Assembly (NCBI GenBank): GCA_025331435.1
Contig: JAIWNI010000007.1
Coordinates: 310,001 to 374,000, forward strand
Source of the DNA: Choanephora cucurbitarum
Taxonomy: Eukaryota > Mucoromycota > Mucoromycetes > Mucorales > Choanephoraceae
Direction of reading: 5' to 3'
Length of the DNA: 64,000 nucleotides
This document shows, piece by piece, positions 62,702-64,000 of the stretch (positions within the stretch are counted from its first letter, which is position 1; each line of letters begins with the position of its first letter). The translations under genes were made by a program, and so were the position numbers. Under the pieces are notes generated by a model, which worked only from the letters and a program-made list of their open reading frames with translations, was not told the DNA's origin and searched no databases.

Positions 62702-63438
62702 ATGAATATGTTCACTTTATCCCATTTACCTATCGAAATACTCTACCTTATTACTGATCATTTGGCTGTAGAAGATATTGTGATACTAGCTAGACTCAAT
62801 AGCTGGTATAGTTATTGGCTTTCTTTTATCTTGGGAGAAAGAATTCATCAACAAATCGATCAAGAAGGATGGCGTATTCATGTAAGGAAATCTGAGAGAA
62901 TAACCTTGAAAGCTATTTGACTGATTATCATTAGCTTGATATTCTAGCTACATCTTATCCAGTCAACCAACATGCCTTCTCTCATGAACTTGTCTTACTC
63001 AGCAATTATACCCGTATCAGTCCAACCACACTCATGATTGAACTCAACTTATGCCCAGTAGCTCAAAATGGCTTTGATTTAGTCTATGACCACGCATCTA
63101 CACTTGAATTACTTCACCAGATCAAAACCAATATTGATATGGTGGCCTATGTGGCTCAAGTCAGTTCAGAAAAAGAAAAGAAACTTCAATATGTTCATCA
63201 GGCAGGCGCAGCCATGTTGAGTGAACATCAAGTCTGGAAACAGAGCAGAGTGGTACTAGGGTCAGATTTCCATGTGAAATATCAGATGCGTCAGGAAGAT
63301 CCTATGCTTATTCAGCACCCACCCAAGGCCACTCTCTCTTTTGGCCAAGTTCAAATCTCACCTGAATGGTGGGTAAAGCAACTCAACAGGAAGACCTTGA
63401 CAGACCATCATGAATTAGTTGAACATCAATATTGGTAG
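62702..63438 (+). CDS. F-box-like protein, 227 aa
   Basis: Exons 62702-62881 and 62935-63438. The N-terminus is F-box-like (HLPIEILYLITDHLAVEDIVILARL). The remainder (IELNLCPVAQNGFD, then VWKQSRVVLGSDFH, then SPEWWVKQLNR) is not recognised. I prefer the ATG at 62702 because it places the F-box at the N-terminus; the ATG at 62627 would add 25 mostly hydrophobic residues. The acceptor at 62934 keeps frame in phase 0. The stop is only 4 bp from the stop codon of the convergent NAT9 gene, so the mature transcripts must overlap at their 3' ends. Confidence 0.65.
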
Positions 63439-63442
63439 AAGT

Positions 63443-64000
63443 TTATTGAATAGAATCTATTTTCACTTGATGATGCCAATAGTCCATAAGCTGTTGATGC
63501 ACTTCTTTTATTTGTGCACGGTCATTGGGAGATGCCTTTGCACCATAACATTCAATGGGGTCGCCATGTTCATCTACAGGTGTCTCAAGTGGTGTCATGA
63601 GAGACCATTCCAATGTCATTTCTTCAAATACAGTGGATACAGAGATTGGATAGTATTTGAATTTCGATTGAAACAGTTGAATGCTAGGTTGATTCTTTAA
63701 TGAGACTTTGGCATGGAATGTCTTGACATCTAATGTCTCTAGTGCTATTGTTCTTATCAGTACATGTCTGTGAAATGTAATCGATAGTACCATAAGTCAT
63801 CATGATCTTCAAAGCTTCTGTTCCTCTGCCTGTCTTTCGATATTCGGGTTCAGCAATCATCAACTCAATTTCACCAAAAGTACGATCGTTATCAGGATCG
63901 TTGAAGAAGATGTTGACATCGCCAATCATAACTTTGAGAAATCATTGTTAGTTACTTGGGTTCAAGCGTCCCTTATGGCTTCAACTTTACTTGTTTTCTG
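63443..64000 (-). CDS. NAT9: N-acetyltransferase 9-like GNAT protein (5' end outside window)
   Basis: Exons on the minus strand: 63991-64000 (partial), 63791-63931 and 63443-63744. The GNAT acetyl-CoA region reads MIGDVNIFF, then GEIELMIAEPEYRKTGRGTEAL, followed by LDVKTFHAKVSLKNQPSIQLF and FEEMTLEW. This order and spacing match NAT9, a conserved eukaryotic acetyltransferase linked in animals to tubulin stability. The 59-nt intron at 63932-63990 has a good branch-like CTAAC. The acceptor at 63745 was chosen among several in-phase AGs. A Thr/Pro-rich tail after the GNAT core is longer than in the animal protein. The N-terminus is not in this window. Confidence 0.82.

Overview
This window is nuclear DNA of a filamentous fungus, most likely of the order Mucorales (Mucoromycota). 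The genes are rich in short introns (about 45-115 nt) with GTAAG-type donors and AG acceptors. Non-coding DNA is AT-rich with many poly-T/poly-A and CT-rich leaders. The gene set fits that lineage: a GH85 endoglycosidase very close in length and motifs to Mucor Endo-M, a FAR1-type DNA-binding protein, a full-length ABCB transporter and an OMP decarboxylase of the pyrG type. No tRNA, rRNA or CRISPR array was seen, and there is no operon structure.

Layout. 1-3548: the C-terminal two thirds of COG4 (Golgi tethering), then an unrecognised helical protein. 4746-7685: a tandem-BTB protein ending in a CAP-Gly domain. 8327-11241 (minus): 14-3-3 and mitochondrial D-lactate dehydrogenase. 13268-20686 (plus): an ABCB exporter, an EXS/Erd1-like membrane protein and pyrG. 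20835-24411 (minus): protein kinase C (HR1-HR1-C2-C1-C1-kinase). 24577-25640: a decayed Tc1/mariner-IS630-like transposon in the upstream region of the kinase gene. 26308-32465 (plus): RIC1 (Rab6/Ypt6 GEF subunit) and a CorA-family metal transporter. 32933-35471 (minus): the GH85 endoglycosidase. 36105-37127 (plus): a ubiquitin-like/WLM metalloprotease, convergent with POT1 (37188-39061, minus). 39267-46379 (minus): a cytochrome P450, two small unknown proteins and an equilibrative nucleoside transporter. 48186-48788 (minus): an isolated transposase-type helix-turn-helix ORF. 50109-51767: an F-box protein. 53108-55789: transketolase. 57523-57981 (minus): a small conserved-looking protein. 60455-64000: a FAR1-type regulator, an F-box-like protein and NAT9, the last cut by the window edge.

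The genes are mostly housekeeping: Golgi and endosome trafficking (COG4, RIC1, EXS), cell-wall signalling (PKC, 14-3-3), central metabolism (transketolase, D-lactate dehydrogenase, OMP decarboxylase), transport (ABCB, CorA, ENT) and genome maintenance (POT1, WLM protease). I found no defence island or biosynthetic cluster. The points most worth a second look are the BTB-BTB-CAP-Gly architecture, an in-frame stop inside RIC1, the split remains of one transposase type (a DDE half at 25 kb, a helix-turn-helix half at 48 kb), a GCTGTGCAAC motif repeated upstream of the ABC transporter and the P450, and several very small exons (6, 8, 9 and 15 nt). All spliced models were joined by hand from reading frame, splice sites and remembered family motifs; they have not been tested against transcripts.
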